From assembly GCF_902859705.1 (NCBI RefSeq), contig NZ_CADIJO010000010.1, positions 1-64,000 on the forward strand: 64,000 bases of DNA, given 5' to 3'. Positions 1-10,867 of the stretch are shown here, in pieces. Every line of letters begins with the position of its first letter. Positions within the stretch are counted from its first letter, which is position 1. The translations under genes were made by a program, and so were the position numbers. The DNA is from Achromobacter deleyi (GTDB lineage Bacteria; Pseudomonadota; Gammaproteobacteria; Burkholderiales; Burkholderiaceae_B). The notes beneath the pieces are model-generated. The model did not search any database. It was not told where the DNA came from and worked only from the letters and a program-made list of their open reading frames with translations.

Positions 1-228
1 GGCCGCACCGGCGGCTGCCGGGGCGGCGGTGGCGCCGGCCGTGTTGCTGGCGGCCGACGGCGGCGTGGTGGCCTGGCGCTGCTGGGTCACGTTGGAGGAT
101 TGGCGGCCGGCGCTGGAGCCGCCGCCCGCGCGGCGGGCTTCGGCGTCAAACGACGCCGTCACCAGCGCAGCGCCGGAGATGGCGATGAGCGCCGCGGCGA
201 CAAACCGCGAGAAACAGAATTTGGTCAT
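1..228 (-). CDS. Tim44-like domain protein, N-terminal fragment (cut by window edge)
   Basis: Seventy-six codons are visible, read from an ATG at 228 that follows a GGGAG ribosome site by a normal distance. Residues 1-25 begin MTKFCFSRF and continue as a hydrophobic export or membrane segment. They are followed by ARRAGGGSSAGRQS and a Gln/Thr/Ala/Pro-rich low-complexity stretch that reaches the window edge. In Burkholderiales a Tim44-domain protein with this kind of head commonly lies directly downstream of ubiE, which matches the position here. The Tim44 domain itself is outside the window, so the family name is inference from the head and the neighbourhood; the existence of the gene is well supported. 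Confidence 0.7.
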   Translation of the reverse strand, partial: MTKFCFSRFVAAALIAISGAALVTASFDAEARRAGGGSSAGRQSSNVTQQRQATTPPSAASNTAGATAAPAAAGAA

Positions 229-313
229 GGATTTTTGCTCCCTCGTACTCGCGCCCCTGCTGCCCCGAGCAGCAGGAAGCTGCACGGATATCGTGCAGCC
301 CTCAGCGCGACTT

Positions 314-340
314 TCTTACAGTAATCTGAATGACGTAAGA
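314..340. promoter_or_regulatory. Inverted repeat TCTTAC-N15-GTAAGA upstream of the Tim44-like gene
   Basis: A six-base inverted repeat with a 15-base spacer lies about 90 bases before the Tim44-like start codon, in the 180-base gap below ubiE. It could be an operator or part of a promoter. No binding protein can be named from the sequence. Confidence 0.3.
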
Positions 341-357
341 ATAACGGACAAGACGCC

Positions 358-380
358 GCCCCACAAGTTCCCCGTGGGGC
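358..380 (-). terminator. Hairpin between ubiE and the Tim44-like gene
   Basis: GCCCCAC (358-364) and GTGGGGC (374-380) form a perfect 7-bp stem 29 bases beyond the ubiE stop codon. No clear T-tract follows, so this is at best a weak terminator or an mRNA-stabilising hairpin. Confidence 0.4.
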
Positions 381-408
381 AAAGAAATGCCGTCTGAACC
401 TGGGGCGC

Positions 409-1185
409 TCAGCCCAGCCGCACACCCTCGTGCAGGGCGGCGATGCCCGCCGTCAGGTTGAAGTACTGCACCCGCTCGAGACCGGCGGTGCGCAGCATGT
501 CCGCCAGGGTGTCCTGGTCGGGGTGCATGCGGATGGATTCGGCCAGGTAACGGTAGCTGGCTTCGTCCTTGGCGACCTTCTTGCCCAGCCAGGGCAGCAC
601 ATTGAAGGAATACCAGTCGTAGGCGGGCGCCAAGGGTTTGGCCACCCGCGAGAATTCCAGCACCAGCAGCTTGCCGCCCGGCTTGAGCACGCGGGTCATT
701 TCGGCCAGGGCGCGGTCTTTGTGGGTCATGTTGCGCAGGCCGAAGGCCACGCTGACGCGGTCGAAGTAGCCCGACGGGAACGGCAGGCGCTCGGCGTCGC
801 AGACGGCCGTGGGCACCAGCTGGCCGGCGTCGGCCAGGCGGTCGCGGCCCACGCGCAGCATGGAATCATTGATGTCGGTCAGCCAGACCTCGCCGGTGGG
901 GCCGGCGCGCTTGGCAAAGGCCTTGGCCAGGTCACCCGTGCCGCCGGCGATGTCCAGGACCTTCATGCCCGGGCGCACGGCGGCGCGGCCGATGGTGAAG
1001 GCTTTCCAGACGCGGTGCAGGCCGGCCGACATGAAGTCATTCATGATGTCGTAGCGCTGGGCCACGGAATGGAAGACTTCGGCGACCTTGCGGGCTTTTT
1101 CGGTTTCCGGCACCGATTGGAAGCCGAAATGGGTCGATTGCGAGGCGGAATCCGCGGAATGTTGCGATTCGGAGGGGTTTTGCAT
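409..1185 (-). CDS. ubiE: UbiE demethylmenaquinone/2-methoxy-6-polyprenyl-1,4-benzoquinol methylase
   Basis: A 258-residue class I SAM-dependent methyltransferase, close to the usual 250 residues of UbiE, which performs the C-methylation step of ubiquinone synthesis. Motif I is [12 protein letters not shown]. Further UbiE-typical blocks are [19 protein letters not shown] near residue 35, [20 protein letters not shown], and [15 protein letters not shown]. The reading frame is open for 29 more codons upstream, but the ATG at 1185 (MQNPSES) gives the family-standard N-terminus, so that start was chosen. The gene is divergent from phoB and followed on the same strand by the Tim44-like gene, an order common in this family of bacteria. 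Confidence 0.95.
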   Translation of the reverse strand: MQNPSESQHSADSASQSTHFGFQSVPETEKARKVAEVFHSVAQRYDIMNDFMSAGLHRVWKAFTIGRAAVRPGMKVLDIAGGTGDLAKAFAKRAGPTGEVWLTDINDSMLRVGRDRLADAGQLVPTAVCDAERLPFPSGYFDRVSVAFGLRNMTHKDRALAEMTRVLKPGGKLLVLEFSRVAKPLAPAYDWYSFNVLPWLGKKVAKDEASYRYLAESIRMHPDQDTLADMLRTAGLERVQYFNLTAGIAALHEGVRLG

Positions 1186-1283
1186 GGTGAATTCCCGATA
1201 TATCGTCCAATGGTAGCCTATCGGGGCCTGCCAAAGGCCGCCCGCCGGCCCCCTGGCGCAGCCTGCGGTCACATACCTGAAAT

Positions 1284-1305
1284 ATTGCGGCCATACTATC
1301 GCAAT
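1284..1305. promoter_or_regulatory. Inverted repeat ATTGCG-N10-CGCAAT in the ubiE/phoB divergent region
   Basis: A 6-bp perfect inverted repeat lies between the divergent ubiE and phoB starts, 42 bases before the phoB ATG. The spacer contains TACTAT, a possible -10 element on the plus strand. It does not resemble a Pho box, so autoregulation by PhoB is not supported here. Confidence 0.35.
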
Positions 1306-1346
1306 GTTCGCGCCGCGCCGGCGCTCAGAAGCGTGCCCTATCCGCC

Positions 1347-2045
<699 letters not shown>

Positions 2046-2057
2046 AACTCCCGCACG

Positions 2058-3365
2058 ATGATCTGGCTGCGTACCCTCTTCCTGGTCGCCCTGTGGGCGG
2101 CGTTGGCACTATTGGCGCAATGGCTCATTGGAGACCCGGCGGGCTGGATCGTGTTTTCCGCCGCGCTGACCGCCATGCTGCTCTGGCGCAGCTGGCGCCT
2201 GCACCTGGTCTCCCACTGGGCCAATCACCCGGACACCTCTCCTCCCGCCTCGGTGGGCCCCTGGGACGATATTCTCGCCCCGCTCTACCGCTACACCCGG
2301 GCCCGCGCCCGCGAGCTGACCGAAACCCGCGACACCATGCAAGGCATGCTGGCGGCCGCCCAGGCCCTGCCGGACGGCGCGGTGACGCTCAATGAAGACT
2401 TCCAGATCGACTGGTGCAACCGAATGGCGCGCCAGCACCTGGGGCTGCGCCTGCCGGCCGATCGCGGCCACAACCTGCTGAACCTGCTGCGCGCGCCGGA
2501 ATTCGTCGAATACGCGCACCGCGCGTCCTGGCCCGACCCGATCCTGGTGCGCCTGGGCCAGAACGGCCAGGAACGGCTGATGATGATGCAGCTGACCGCC
2601 TACGCCAGCAACCAGCGCCTGCTCATCACCCGCGACGTGACCCAGATCGAACGCCTGGAAACCACGCGGCGCGACTTCGTGGCCAACGTCTCGCACGAGC
2701 TGCGCACGCCGCTGACCGTGCTGGCGGGCTTCCTGGAAACGCTGCGCGACATGCCGGCCGACGCCCTGCCGCCCGAACAGCGCGCGCAGTACATCGACAT
2801 GATGCACGAGCAGGCCCAGCGCATGCAGGCCATCGTCGAAGACCTGCTGACGCTGTCGACCCTGGAATCGTCGCCGGGCAGCGACCCCCGCGCCGTCAAC
2901 ATGGGCGCGCTGCTGCAGAAGGCGCGCCAGCAGATCGAGGCCCTGTCGGGCGGGCGCCATGTGCTGGAATGGCACATCGACGACACGCTGGACGTGCTGG
3001 GCGCCGAAACCGAATTGACCTCGGCCCTGTCGAACCTGCTGACCAACGCCGTGCGCTACACGCCCGACGGCGGCACCATCACCGTGCGCTGGGAACGCGA
3101 GGCCGACGGCGGCGGCCGCTACAGCGTGCAGGACACCGGCATCGGCATTCCCGCCCGCCACATCCCGCGCCTGACCGAACGCTTCTATCGGGTCGACCGC
3201 GGCCGCTCGCGCGCCGTCGGCGGCACCGGCCTGGGCCTGGCCATCACCAAGCACATCGCCATGCGCCACGACGCCGAGCTGCTCATCAGCAGCGAACCGG
3301 GCAAGGGCAGCCTGTTCACGCTGCGCTTTCCGCCCGACCGCATCGCCGTCGCCCTGCCGACCTGA
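2058..3365 (+). CDS. phoR: Phosphate regulon sensor histidine kinase PhoR
   Basis: 435 residues. Two hydrophobic segments near residues 5-24 and 28-43 with almost no periplasmic loop are the PhoR hallmark. A PAS-like region follows at about 95-195 (LPDGAVTLNEDFQIDWCN). The HisKA domain carries the phosphorylated histidine H213 in FVANVSHELRTPL. The HATPase domain shows the N box (LSNLLTNAVRYTPDGG), the G1 box DTGIGIP and the G2 box GGTGLGLAI. It is coupled to phoB 12 bases upstream. The gene ends 57 bases before the copper two-component genes, so read-through is possible but no functional link is implied. Confidence 0.92.
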   Translation: MIWLRTLFLVALWAALALLAQWLIGDPAGWIVFSAALTAMLLWRSWRLHLVSHWANHPDTSPPASVGPWDDILAPLYRYTRARARELTETRDTMQGMLAAAQALPDGAVTLNEDFQIDWCNRMARQHLGLRLPADRGHNLLNLLRAPEFVEYAHRASWPDPILVRLGQNGQERLMMMQLTAYASNQRLLITRDVTQIERLETTRRDFVANVSHELRTPLTVLAGFLETLRDMPADALPPEQRAQYIDMMHEQAQRMQAIVEDLLTLSTLESSPGSDPRAVNMGALLQKARQQIEALSGGRHVLEWHIDDTLDVLGAETELTSALSNLLTNAVRYTPDGGTITVRWEREADGGGRYSVQDTGIGIPARHIPRLTERFYRVDRGRSRAVGGTGLGLAITKHIAMRHDAELLISSEPGKGSLFTLRFPPDRIAVALPT

Positions 3366-3422
3366 CCCCCGCGCGCCCGACATCCGCGCCGCCCCGGCGG
3401 CGCGGGTGGTAAATTTCCGGCC

Positions 3423-4109
3423 ATGCGCATCCTGGTCATCGAAGACGAACCCAAACTCGCCGACTACCTGAAAAAAGGCCTGTCGGAGCAAAGCCACGTG
3501 GTCGACCTGGCGCGCGACGGCGTCAACGGCCTGCACCTGGCGCTGGAAGGCAGCCACGACCTGATCGTGCTGGACGTGATGCTGCCGGGCGTGGATGGCT
3601 TCGGCATCCTCGCGTCGGTACGGGCCCGCAAAGACACCCCCATCCTGATGCTGACGGCGCGCGATGCCGTCGAAGACCGCGTGCGCGGGCTGGAAGGCGG
3701 CGCCGACGACTACCTGGTCAAGCCCTTCGCGTTTTCCGAGCTGCTGGCGCGCGTGCAGGCGCTGCTGCGCCGCGGCCGCTCGCAGGAACCCACCGTGTTC
3801 CGCCTGGCCGACCTGGAACTGGACCTGGCGCGGCGCAAGGCCACGCGCGGCGGCCAGCGGCTGGACCTGACCGCCAAGGAATTCAACCTGCTGGCCCTGC
3901 TGCTGCGGCGCCAGGGCCAGGTGCTGTCGCGCACCACCCTGGCCGAACAGGTGTGGGACATGAATTTCGACAGCGACACCAACGTCATCGACGTGGCCGT
4001 GCGGCGCCTGCGCAGCAAGCTGGACGATCCGTTCGAGGCCAAGCTGCTGCACACGGTGCGCGGCATGGGCTACGTGCTCGAATCGCGCCCGGCGTCCGCG
4101 CGCCCATGA
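3423..4109 (+). CDS. Heavy-metal (copper) response regulator, CusR/CopR/IrlR type
   Basis: 228 residues, OmpR family. The receiver domain has E7/D8, phospho-acceptor D51 ([10 protein letters not shown]) and a lysine in [10 protein letters not shown]. The C-terminal winged helix contains [14 protein letters not shown] and [21 protein letters not shown] followed by [10 protein letters not shown], wording typical of the CusR/CopR/CzcR branch. The stop codon overlaps the start of the sensor kinase (ATGA), so the two are translationally coupled. The downstream cupredoxin-copA-copB genes make copper the likely signal. Silver or another metal cannot be excluded from the sequence alone. Confidence 0.9.
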   Translation: MRILVIEDEPKLADYLKKGLSEQSHVVDLARDGVNGLHLALEGSHDLIVLDVMLPGVDGFGILASVRARKDTPILMLTARDAVEDRVRGLEGGADDYLVKPFAFSELLARVQALLRRGRSQEPTVFRLADLELDLARRKATRGGQRLDLTAKEFNLLALLLRRQGQVLSRTTLAEQVWDMNFDSDTNVIDVAVRRLRSKLDDPFEAKLLHTVRGMGYVLESRPASARP

Positions 4110-5500
4110 AACCGCCGCGCATGCGCTCGATGCAGGCGCGCCTGACCCTGCTGCTGGGCGCCATCGCCCTGCTGGTGTCCAGCCTGGCCGGCGCCACGCT
4201 GTTCTGGGCGCTCAAGCGCGAGGTCGAACGCCAGGAAATCACCGAAGTCAGCGGCAAGCTGGAATTGATCAACCACCTGATCGACATGCAGAACAGCGCG
4301 CGCGGCCTGCACGACCTGGCCGCGACGTTTGACGACATGCGTACCGGCCAGAGCCAGCTGGGCATCTGGATCGTCGACGCCCAGGGCCGCCCCGTCTATG
4401 GCGGCGACGCCCCCGAAACGCTGGACACCCTGCCCGACCAGCAGGTGCTGCTGCAACTGGCCGATGGCAGCCGCATGCGCGGCCTGCGCGTGGCCGTCGA
4501 CGACCGCATCCTGCCCGGCGCGCACCTGACCGTGGCGGTCAGCACCCGCACCAGCTCGCAGTTCCTGTACGCCTACGGCACTGCGCTGGCGCTGATCTGC
4601 GCGCTGTGGGTGGGCGCCACCGTGGTGCTGGCCGCCTGGGCGGTGCGCCGCAGCATGGCGCCCACGCGCCGCCTGTCGGAACAGGCCGCGCGCATCCAGC
4701 CCGACAACCTGGCGGTGCGCCTGCCGCTGCGCGACACCGACCGCGAACTGCACGAACTGGTGCTGTCCTTCAACCGCACGCTGGAACGGCTGCAGGCCGC
4801 CTACCAGCAGATGGAAGGCTTCAATGCCGACGTCGCCCACGAACTGCGCACGCCGCTGGCCACGCTGATCAACGGCACCCAGGTCACGCTGTCCAGCGGC
4901 CGCGATGCCGACGAATTGCGCGAGACGCTGGAATCCAACCTGGAAACGCTGGAAGACCTGAAGACGCTGGTCAACGACATGCTGTTCCTGGCCCGCGCCG
5001 ACCGCGGCGAACAGGCGGCCGACCCGGTGCCGGTGTCACTGGCCGCCGAAGCGCGGCGGGTGGCCGATTTCTACGAGGCCGCGCTGGAAGAGCGCGGCGT
5101 GGCGCTGCGCTGCGAGGGCGACGCCATCGTGGCCGCCAACGCCGGCCTGGTGCGCCGCGCGCTGGCCAACCTGATCTCGAACGCCATCAAGGCCACGCCC
5201 CGCGGCGGCGAAATCGTGCTGGCCTGCCAACCGCAGCCGCAAGGCGCGCGGGTCGAAGTGCACAACCCGGGCGACCCCATCCCCGCGGCCGACCTGCCCC
5301 GCATCTTCGACCGCTTCTTCCGCTCGGGCCAGGCCCGCGCGCCCCGCAGCGAGGGCCACGGCCTGGGCCTGGCCATCGTGCGCGCCATCGCCCGCATGCA
5401 TGGCGGCGAGGTCGATGCGGCCTCCGGCCCCGGCGGCACGGTGGTCGGCATCACCCTGCGCGGGCCGGCCCCCACCGGACCCAACATTACAAAGAAGTAA
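4106..5500 (+). CDS. Heavy-metal (copper) sensor histidine kinase, CusS type
   Basis: 464 residues from the ATG at 4106, which overlaps the regulator's stop codon by four bases. This start was preferred to the longer open frame because it gives the family N-terminus. Transmembrane segments lie at about 12-36 and 155-180, flanking a periplasmic sensor of roughly 120 residues. A HAMP region covers about 180-232, and H245 lies in [16 protein letters not shown]. The ATPase domain has [13 protein letters not shown] and [13 protein letters not shown]. These are features of the CusS/CopS/IrlS kinases. It would phosphorylate the preceding regulator in response to periplasmic metal and so switch on the genes that follow. 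Confidence 0.88.
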   Translation: MKPPRMRSMQARLTLLLGAIALLVSSLAGATLFWALKREVERQEITEVSGKLELINHLIDMQNSARGLHDLAATFDDMRTGQSQLGIWIVDAQGRPVYGGDAPETLDTLPDQQVLLQLADGSRMRGLRVAVDDRILPGAHLTVAVSTRTSSQFLYAYGTALALICALWVGATVVLAAWAVRRSMAPTRRLSEQAARIQPDNLAVRLPLRDTDRELHELVLSFNRTLERLQAAYQQMEGFNADVAHELRTPLATLINGTQVTLSSGRDADELRETLESNLETLEDLKTLVNDMLFLARADRGEQAADPVPVSLAAEARRVADFYEAALEERGVALRCEGDAIVAANAGLVRRALANLISNAIKATPRGGEIVLACQPQPQGARVEVHNPGDPIPAADLPRIFDRFFRSGQARAPRSEGHGLGLAIVRAIARMHGGEVDAASGPGGTVVGITLRGPAPTGPNITKK

Positions 5501-5501
5501 T
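5486..5501. promoter_or_regulatory. Probable copper box ATTAC-N6-GTAAT
   Basis: A perfect 5-bp inverted repeat with a six-base spacer overlaps the kinase stop codon and lies 73 bases before the cupredoxin start. Regulators of the CopR/CusR/CzcR group are known to bind sites of the TTAC-N6-GTAA kind, so this is the obvious operator for the cop genes. A TAAAGT at 5535-5540 could be the -10 element. The operator role is inferred. Confidence 0.55.
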
Positions 5502-5512
5502 CTGCGCGACAG

Positions 5513-5532
5513 AACCGGGTCACCCCGGTTTT
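5513..5532 (+). terminator. Terminator-like hairpin between the sensor kinase gene and cop genes
   Basis: AACCGGG (5513-5519), loop TCAC, CCCGGTT (5524-5530), followed by TT then CC. A perfect 7-bp stem with a short T-run directly after the kinase gene suggests that regulator transcripts end here and that the cop genes use their own promoter next to the copper box. Confidence 0.55.
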
Positions 5533-5573
5533 CCTAAAGTGCCTGCATGGTCAACCCCCTTGAAGGGAACAGC

Positions 5574-6068
5574 ATGAAAGGCACTTTGCACCGCATCACC
5601 CTGGCCGCGGCCCTGGCCGCCCTGCTGGGAGCCGGCTCCGCATTCGCGGCGGGCGCCCATGGCGAGCACGCCGGCCACGCCATGCCGATGGCGTCCGCGC
5701 CCATCGGCGTACCCGGCGACGCCGCCCGCGTCACGCGCACCATCGACATCGACATGACCGACGCCATGCGCTTCACCCCCGCCCAGGTGCAGGTGAAGGC
5801 CGGCGAAACCGTGCGCTTCAATGTGCGCAACTCGGGCAAGATCCGCCACGAAATGGTGCTGGGCAGCGAGGCCGACCTGCAGGCCCACTACGCCATGATG
5901 ATGCAGGACCCCGGCATGCGCCACGAAGAGGCCAACGCCGTGTCGCTGGATGCGGGCAAGAGCGGCCAGATCGTCTGGAAATTCGACCGCGCCGGCAGCG
6001 TGTCCTTCGGCTGCCTGGAACCCGGCCACTACGCCGCCGGCATGAAGGGCGCGGTGTCGGTGCAGTAG
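5574..6068 (+). CDS. Periplasmic cupredoxin-family copper protein
   Basis: 164 residues from the ATG at 5574, preceded by GAAGGGA; nine further upstream codons are open but lack a ribosome site. A Sec signal peptide is visible (MKGTLHRITLAAALAALLG, cleaved after AFA). A His/Met-rich stretch (HGEHAGHAMPM) follows. The cupredoxin fold spans about residues 50-164, with type-1-like ligands His in KIRHEM and Cys, His and Met in FGCLEPGHYAAGM. Such proteins accompany the copA multicopper oxidase in many proteobacterial copper loci and are thought to bind or pass on periplasmic copper. copA starts 18 bases downstream. Confidence 0.85.
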   Translation: MKGTLHRITLAAALAALLGAGSAFAAGAHGEHAGHAMPMASAPIGVPGDAARVTRTIDIDMTDAMRFTPAQVQVKAGETVRFNVRNSGKIRHEMVLGSEADLQAHYAMMMQDPGMRHEEANAVSLDAGKSGQIVWKFDRAGSVSFGCLEPGHYAAGMKGAVSVQ

Positions 6069-6086
6069 CGCCCGCCCGGATCCGCC

Positions 6087-7904
6087 ATGAGCTCCCGTCT
6101 GCTTTCCACCCGCCGCCGCTTCGTGCAGGGCCTGGCCGCCGGCGGCGCGCTGGCAGCCCTGGGCGGCTGGCGCGCCGCCCAGGCCGCCACGCCAGCCACG
6201 CCCGCCGGCCCCGCCGAACTGCGCGGCACCGAATTCCACCTGGAAATCGGCGAAACGCCGGTGAACTACACCGGCGCCGCCCGCATCGCCACCACCGTCA
6301 ACGGCCAGGTGCCCGCGCCGCTCTTGCGCTGGCGCGAAGGCGACACGGTGACCCTGCACGTCACCAACCGCCTGCGCGAGCAAACGTCGATCCACTGGCA
6401 CGGCATCCTGTTGCCGACCGACATGGACGGCGTGCCGGGCCTGAGCTTTGCCGGCATCGATCCGGGCCAGACCTTCACCTACCGCTTCGACGTGCGCCAA
6501 AGCGGCACCTACTGGTATCACAGCCATTCAGGCTTCCAGGAACAGACCGGCCTGTACGGCGCCATCGTCATCGACCCCAGGCGGCGCGATCCGATCGCCT
6601 CGGACCGCGACTACACCGTGCTGCTGTCCGACTGGACCGACGAAGACCCCATGCGCGTCTTCGACAAGCTGCGCGCCATGCCCGACTACTACAACCGCAA
6701 CCAGCCCAGCGTCGAAAGCCTGGCGCGCGAAGCAGAGGACAAGGGCTGGCGCGCCGCGTTGTCCGAACGGCTGATGTGGGAACAGATGCGCATGAACCCG
6801 TCGGACCTGGCCGACGTCTCGGGCGCCACCTATACCTACCTGACCAATGGCGCCACGCCGGCCGGCAACTGGACCGGCCTGTTCACGCCCGGCGAGCGGG
6901 TGCGGCTGCGCCTGATCAACGGCTCGGCCATGACCTACTTCGACGTCCGCATTCCCGGGCTGAAGATGACGGTGGTGGCCGCCGACGGCCAGGACGTGCG
7001 GCCGGTGGAAGTCGAGGAACTGCGCATCGCGGTGGCCGAGACCTACGACGTGATCGTCGAGCCCGCCGACGACCGCGCCTACACGATCTTCTCGCAAGCC
7101 ATGGACCGGTCCGGCTATGCCCGCGCCACCCTCGCGCCACGCCCCGGCATGCAGGCCGCCGTACCGGAAGTGGACCGGGTGCAGTTGCTGGGCATGATGG
7201 ACATGGGCATGAAGCACGACATGCCGGCCGGGCAGGACATGGCCGGCATGGATCACACCGCGATGGGCCATGGCGCAACCCCCGCGGCCACCGGTGCCAT
7301 GGCCGGCATGAACCACGGCGCCATGCCCGGCATGGACCATGGCAGCCGCCACGGGGCCGGCGCCGATCAGGGCGGCATGGTCGAGGTCAGGCACCCCTAC
7401 CCCGCCGAACGCGGCCCCGGCAATTCCATGCTGCCCGACGTGGTGTCCACCCGCCTGGACGACCCCGGCATCGGCCTGCGCGACAACGGCCGCCGGGTGC
7501 TGACCTATGCCGACCTGCGCTCGGTGCGCGAACCCACCGACAACCGCCCGCCCACCCGCGAAATCGAACTGCACCTGACCGGCAACATGGAACGCTATAT
7601 GTGGTCGTTCAACGGCGTGAAATTCTCGGACGCGAAACCCATCTTGCTGCGCTACGGCGAGCGCGTGCGCTTCGTGCTGGTCAACGACACCATGATGACC
7701 CACCCGATCCACCTGCACGGCCTGTGGAGCGACCTGGAATCGCCCGACGGCGCCTTCCAGGTGCGCAAGCACACCCTGTCGCTCAACCCCGCGCAGCGCC
7801 TGTCCTACCGCGTCAGCGCCGATGCCCGCGGCCACTGGGCCTACCACTGCCACCTGCTGTACCACATGGAAGCCGGCATGTTCAGGGCCGTGGTGGTGGA
7901 GTAG
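6087..7904 (+). CDS. copA: Copper-resistance multicopper oxidase CopA
   Basis: 605 residues, the usual CopA length. A Tat signal carries RRRF at residues 9-12, as expected for a protein folded with its copper before export. Copper ligands are H103/H105 (SIHWHG), H145/H147 (WYHSHSG), the HPIHLHG block near residue 540 and HCHLLYHMEAGM at 587-598. A Met/His-rich insert with repeated MxGMxH units lies at about 370-430, as in plasmid-type CopA/PcoA, and probably binds extra Cu(I). The enzyme would oxidise Cu(I) in the periplasm. It is followed after three bases by copB, so the genes are co-transcribed. Confidence 0.93.
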   Translation: MSSRLLSTRRRFVQGLAAGGALAALGGWRAAQAATPATPAGPAELRGTEFHLEIGETPVNYTGAARIATTVNGQVPAPLLRWREGDTVTLHVTNRLREQTSIHWHGILLPTDMDGVPGLSFAGIDPGQTFTYRFDVRQSGTYWYHSHSGFQEQTGLYGAIVIDPRRRDPIASDRDYTVLLSDWTDEDPMRVFDKLRAMPDYYNRNQPSVESLAREAEDKGWRAALSERLMWEQMRMNPSDLADVSGATYTYLTNGATPAGNWTGLFTPGERVRLRLINGSAMTYFDVRIPGLKMTVVAADGQDVRPVEVEELRIAVAETYDVIVEPADDRAYTIFSQAMDRSGYARATLAPRPGMQAAVPEVDRVQLLGMMDMGMKHDMPAGQDMAGMDHTAMGHGATPAATGAMAGMNHGAMPGMDHGSRHGAGADQGGMVEVRHPYPAERGPGNSMLPDVVSTRLDDPGIGLRDNGRRVLTYADLRSVREPTDNRPPTREIELHLTGNMERYMWSFNGVKFSDAKPILLRYGERVRFVLVNDTMMTHPIHLHGLWSDLESPDGAFQVRKHTLSLNPAQRLSYRVSADARGHWAYHCHLLYHMEAGMFRAVVVE

Positions 7905-7907
7905 GCG

Positions 7908-8867
7908 ATGAGACATCCGACCATGCCCGACCGCCTTCCCTTCATCCGCCGCGCCGCGCTGACCGCTGCCCTGCTCGCGGGCCTGGCGGCCCACCCGGCC
8001 CGCGCCCAATCCATGCCGGATCATGCCGGAATGGATCATGCCTCGATGCCGGGGATGAATCACGGCCCTGCCGACAAGGCCCCGGCCGCGCCGGCACCGA
8101 TGAATCATGCATCGATGCCCGGCATGAACCCGGCCGCCCCCAACAACTCGCCCCCCGTCGGCAGCCTGCCGTCCAGCGACGGCGCGGCCCCGCGCGGCTA
8201 CGACAGCTACGGCATCCATCCGCACATGATGGACAACGCGGCCACCTGGCATCTGCTGTTCGACAAATTCGGCGGGTCGCGCAATCGCGACGGCCAGAAC
8301 GCATTGGAGTGGGACGGCCGCTTCTGGTACGGCACCGCCACTAATCGCCTGGTCATCAAGAGCGAAGGCGAACGCGAAAGCGGCGGCGGTTCCGACGCCA
8401 AGGTCGAAGCCTTCTGGAGCCACGCCATCTCGCCCTTCTGGGACCTGCAGCTGGGCGCCCGGCGCGACGTCGGCACCGGCCCCAAGCGCAACTGGGCCGC
8501 CGTCGGCATCGAAGGCGTGCTGCCCTACAACATCGAACTGGAAACCACCGCCTACGCCGGCCCATCCGGCCGCACCGCGCTGGCCATGAAGGCCGAATAC
8601 GACCTGCTGCTGACCCAGCGCCTGATCTTCACGCCCGAACTCGAAGCCAGCGCCTACGGCCGCAACGACCCCGAACGCGGCATCGGCTCGGGCCTGTCCA
8701 AGGGTTCGCTGTCATTGCGCCTGCGCTACGAAGTCACGCGCGAATTCGCCCCCTACGTTGGCGTATCCTTTGAACGTAAATTCGGCCGCACCGCGGACTA
8801 TGCATCCGACGCCGGCCAAAGCCGCTCGCAGGCCGCCGTGCTGGCCGGCGTGCGCTTCTGGTTCTGA
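7908..8867 (+). CDS. copB: Copper-resistance outer-membrane protein CopB
   Basis: 319 residues from the ATG at 7908; an alternative ATG at 7923 is possible. A signal peptide ends near residue 33 (HPARAQ). The following 60 residues hold repeated Met/His units (MPDHAGMDHASMPGMNHG, then MNHASMPGMN). The rest is the CopB/PcoB beta-barrel domain, with EWDGRFWYGTATNRL and alternating strands, ending in the aromatic RFWF typical of outer-membrane proteins. The family works with CopA in copper tolerance, and the mechanism is not fully known. It sits three bases after copA and 25 bases before the DUF411 gene. Confidence 0.92.
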   Translation: MRHPTMPDRLPFIRRAALTAALLAGLAAHPARAQSMPDHAGMDHASMPGMNHGPADKAPAAPAPMNHASMPGMNPAAPNNSPPVGSLPSSDGAAPRGYDSYGIHPHMMDNAATWHLLFDKFGGSRNRDGQNALEWDGRFWYGTATNRLVIKSEGERESGGGSDAKVEAFWSHAISPFWDLQLGARRDVGTGPKRNWAAVGIEGVLPYNIELETTAYAGPSGRTALAMKAEYDLLLTQRLIFTPELEASAYGRNDPERGIGSGLSKGSLSLRLRYEVTREFAPYVGVSFERKFGRTADYASDAGQSRSQAAVLAGVRFWF

Positions 8868-8892
8868 CCCCCTTGCCCGTCAACGGAGCCCC

Positions 8893-9366
8893 ATGAAAAA
8901 AACGCTCGCCCCCACCCGCCGCCTGATCCTGGCCGCCGCCCTGTCCCTGCCGCTGTACGCCCCGGCCTTCGCCCTGGCGCAGACCGCCCCCAAGGTCCAG
9001 GTCTGGAAGACCCCCACCTGCGGCTGCTGCGAAGACTGGGTCAAGCACATGCGCGACAACGGCTTTGACGTCACCACCCACGACGTCCAGGACACCGGCC
9101 CCGTGCGCCGCAACACCGGCATGGCCGACTACGGCTCCTGCCACACCGCCGTGGTCGACGGCTACGCCATCGAAGGCCACGTACCCGCCAGCGACGTGCG
9201 CCGCCTGCTGCTCGAAAAACCCGACGCCGCCGGCCTGGCCGCCCCCGGCATGCCCCTGGGCTCGCCCGGCATGGACGGCCCCGAATACGGCGGCCGCAAG
9301 ACCCCGCACGACGTCCTGCTGGTGGACAAACGCGGTGGCGCCAAGGTCTTCCAGGCGTATCGTTGA
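8893..9366 (+). CDS. DUF411 metal-binding protein, exported
   Basis: 157 residues from an ATG at 8893 preceded by ACGGAG. An N-terminal signal peptide (about 1-30, ending FALAQ) is followed by the DUF411 domain. That domain contains the cysteine cluster TPTCGCCEDW and a further cysteine in DYGSCHTAVVDGYAIEGHVP. DUF411 proteins are regular members of copper and silver loci and are assumed to bind metal or handle thiols; no enzymatic activity is established. It is the last gene of the cop operon. A GC-rich hairpin follows ten bases after the stop. Confidence 0.88.
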   Translation: MKKTLAPTRRLILAAALSLPLYAPAFALAQTAPKVQVWKTPTCGCCEDWVKHMRDNGFDVTTHDVQDTGPVRRNTGMADYGSCHTAVVDGYAIEGHVPASDVRRLLLEKPDAAGLAAPGMPLGSPGMDGPEYGGRKTPHDVLLVDKRGGAKVFQAYR

Positions 9367-9376
9367 TGGCAACACG

Positions 9377-9404
9377 CCCGCCGGTTCCCTCCCGGACCGG
9401 CGGG
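9377..9404 (+). terminator. Hairpin after the cop operon
   Basis: CCCGCCGGT (9377-9385) pairs perfectly with ACCGGCGGG (9396-9404). The 9-bp stem lies ten bases after the DUF411 stop codon. No T-tract follows, so termination may be incomplete or Rho-assisted. Confidence 0.5.
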
Positions 9405-9466
9405 ATGAACGCCGCCCCGGCGCGCCCCTTGAAACAATTCATCCACACCGCGCCAATGGCTACTCC

Positions 9467-9494
9467 TTGCACTGCAGCAAAAATGCGCCACAAT
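9467..9494 (+). promoter_or_regulatory. Possible sigma-70 promoter of serA
   Basis: TTGCAC (9467-9472) and CACAAT (9489-9494) are separated by 16 bases, and the -10 ends about 37 bases before the serA ATG. This is the best promoter-like pair in the gap. Confidence 0.4.
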
Positions 9495-9531
9495 AAATAA
9501 AACGCATTTCCCCACCCGACCCCTGGCAGTC

Positions 9532-10731
<1,200 letters not shown>

Positions 10732-10753
10732 AGCGCGCAACCGGCAAGGCAAG

Positions 10754-10792
10754 AAAAAAGAGGGGACCAAAAAACGGTCCCCTCTTTTTTTT
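10754..10792 (+). terminator. Strong intrinsic terminator of serA
   Basis: GAGGGGACC (10760-10768) and GGTCCCCTC (10776-10784) form a perfect 9-bp stem, preceded by a run of A and followed by eight T. The A/T flanks extend the stem and make it bidirectional in form. Confidence 0.95.
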
Positions 10793-10867
10793 CAATTCCG
10801 CCCTCCTCCCTGCCACGCCTCCCCCCCCCGCCAGCAACCCAGCACCGCCACGACGCCCCACAGGCGC

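Noticed and set aside
2109..4052. 647-codon open frame on the minus strand opposite phoR and the copper regulator gene
   Set aside because: It is antisense to two clear genes, is rich in Gln/His/Arg/Gly as expected for GC-rich antisense translation, and has no domain or ribosome site.
7190..7360. Short tandem-like DNA repeats coding MxGMxH units in copA and copB
   Set aside because: These are normal Met/His-rich copper-binding inserts of the protein family, not a separate DNA element.
6528..8423. 631-codon minus-strand open frame opposite copA and copB
   Set aside because: Its His/Gly-rich sequence is the mirror of the Met/His-rich copper proteins. No family is recognisable and the sense strand has full copper-oxidase motifs.
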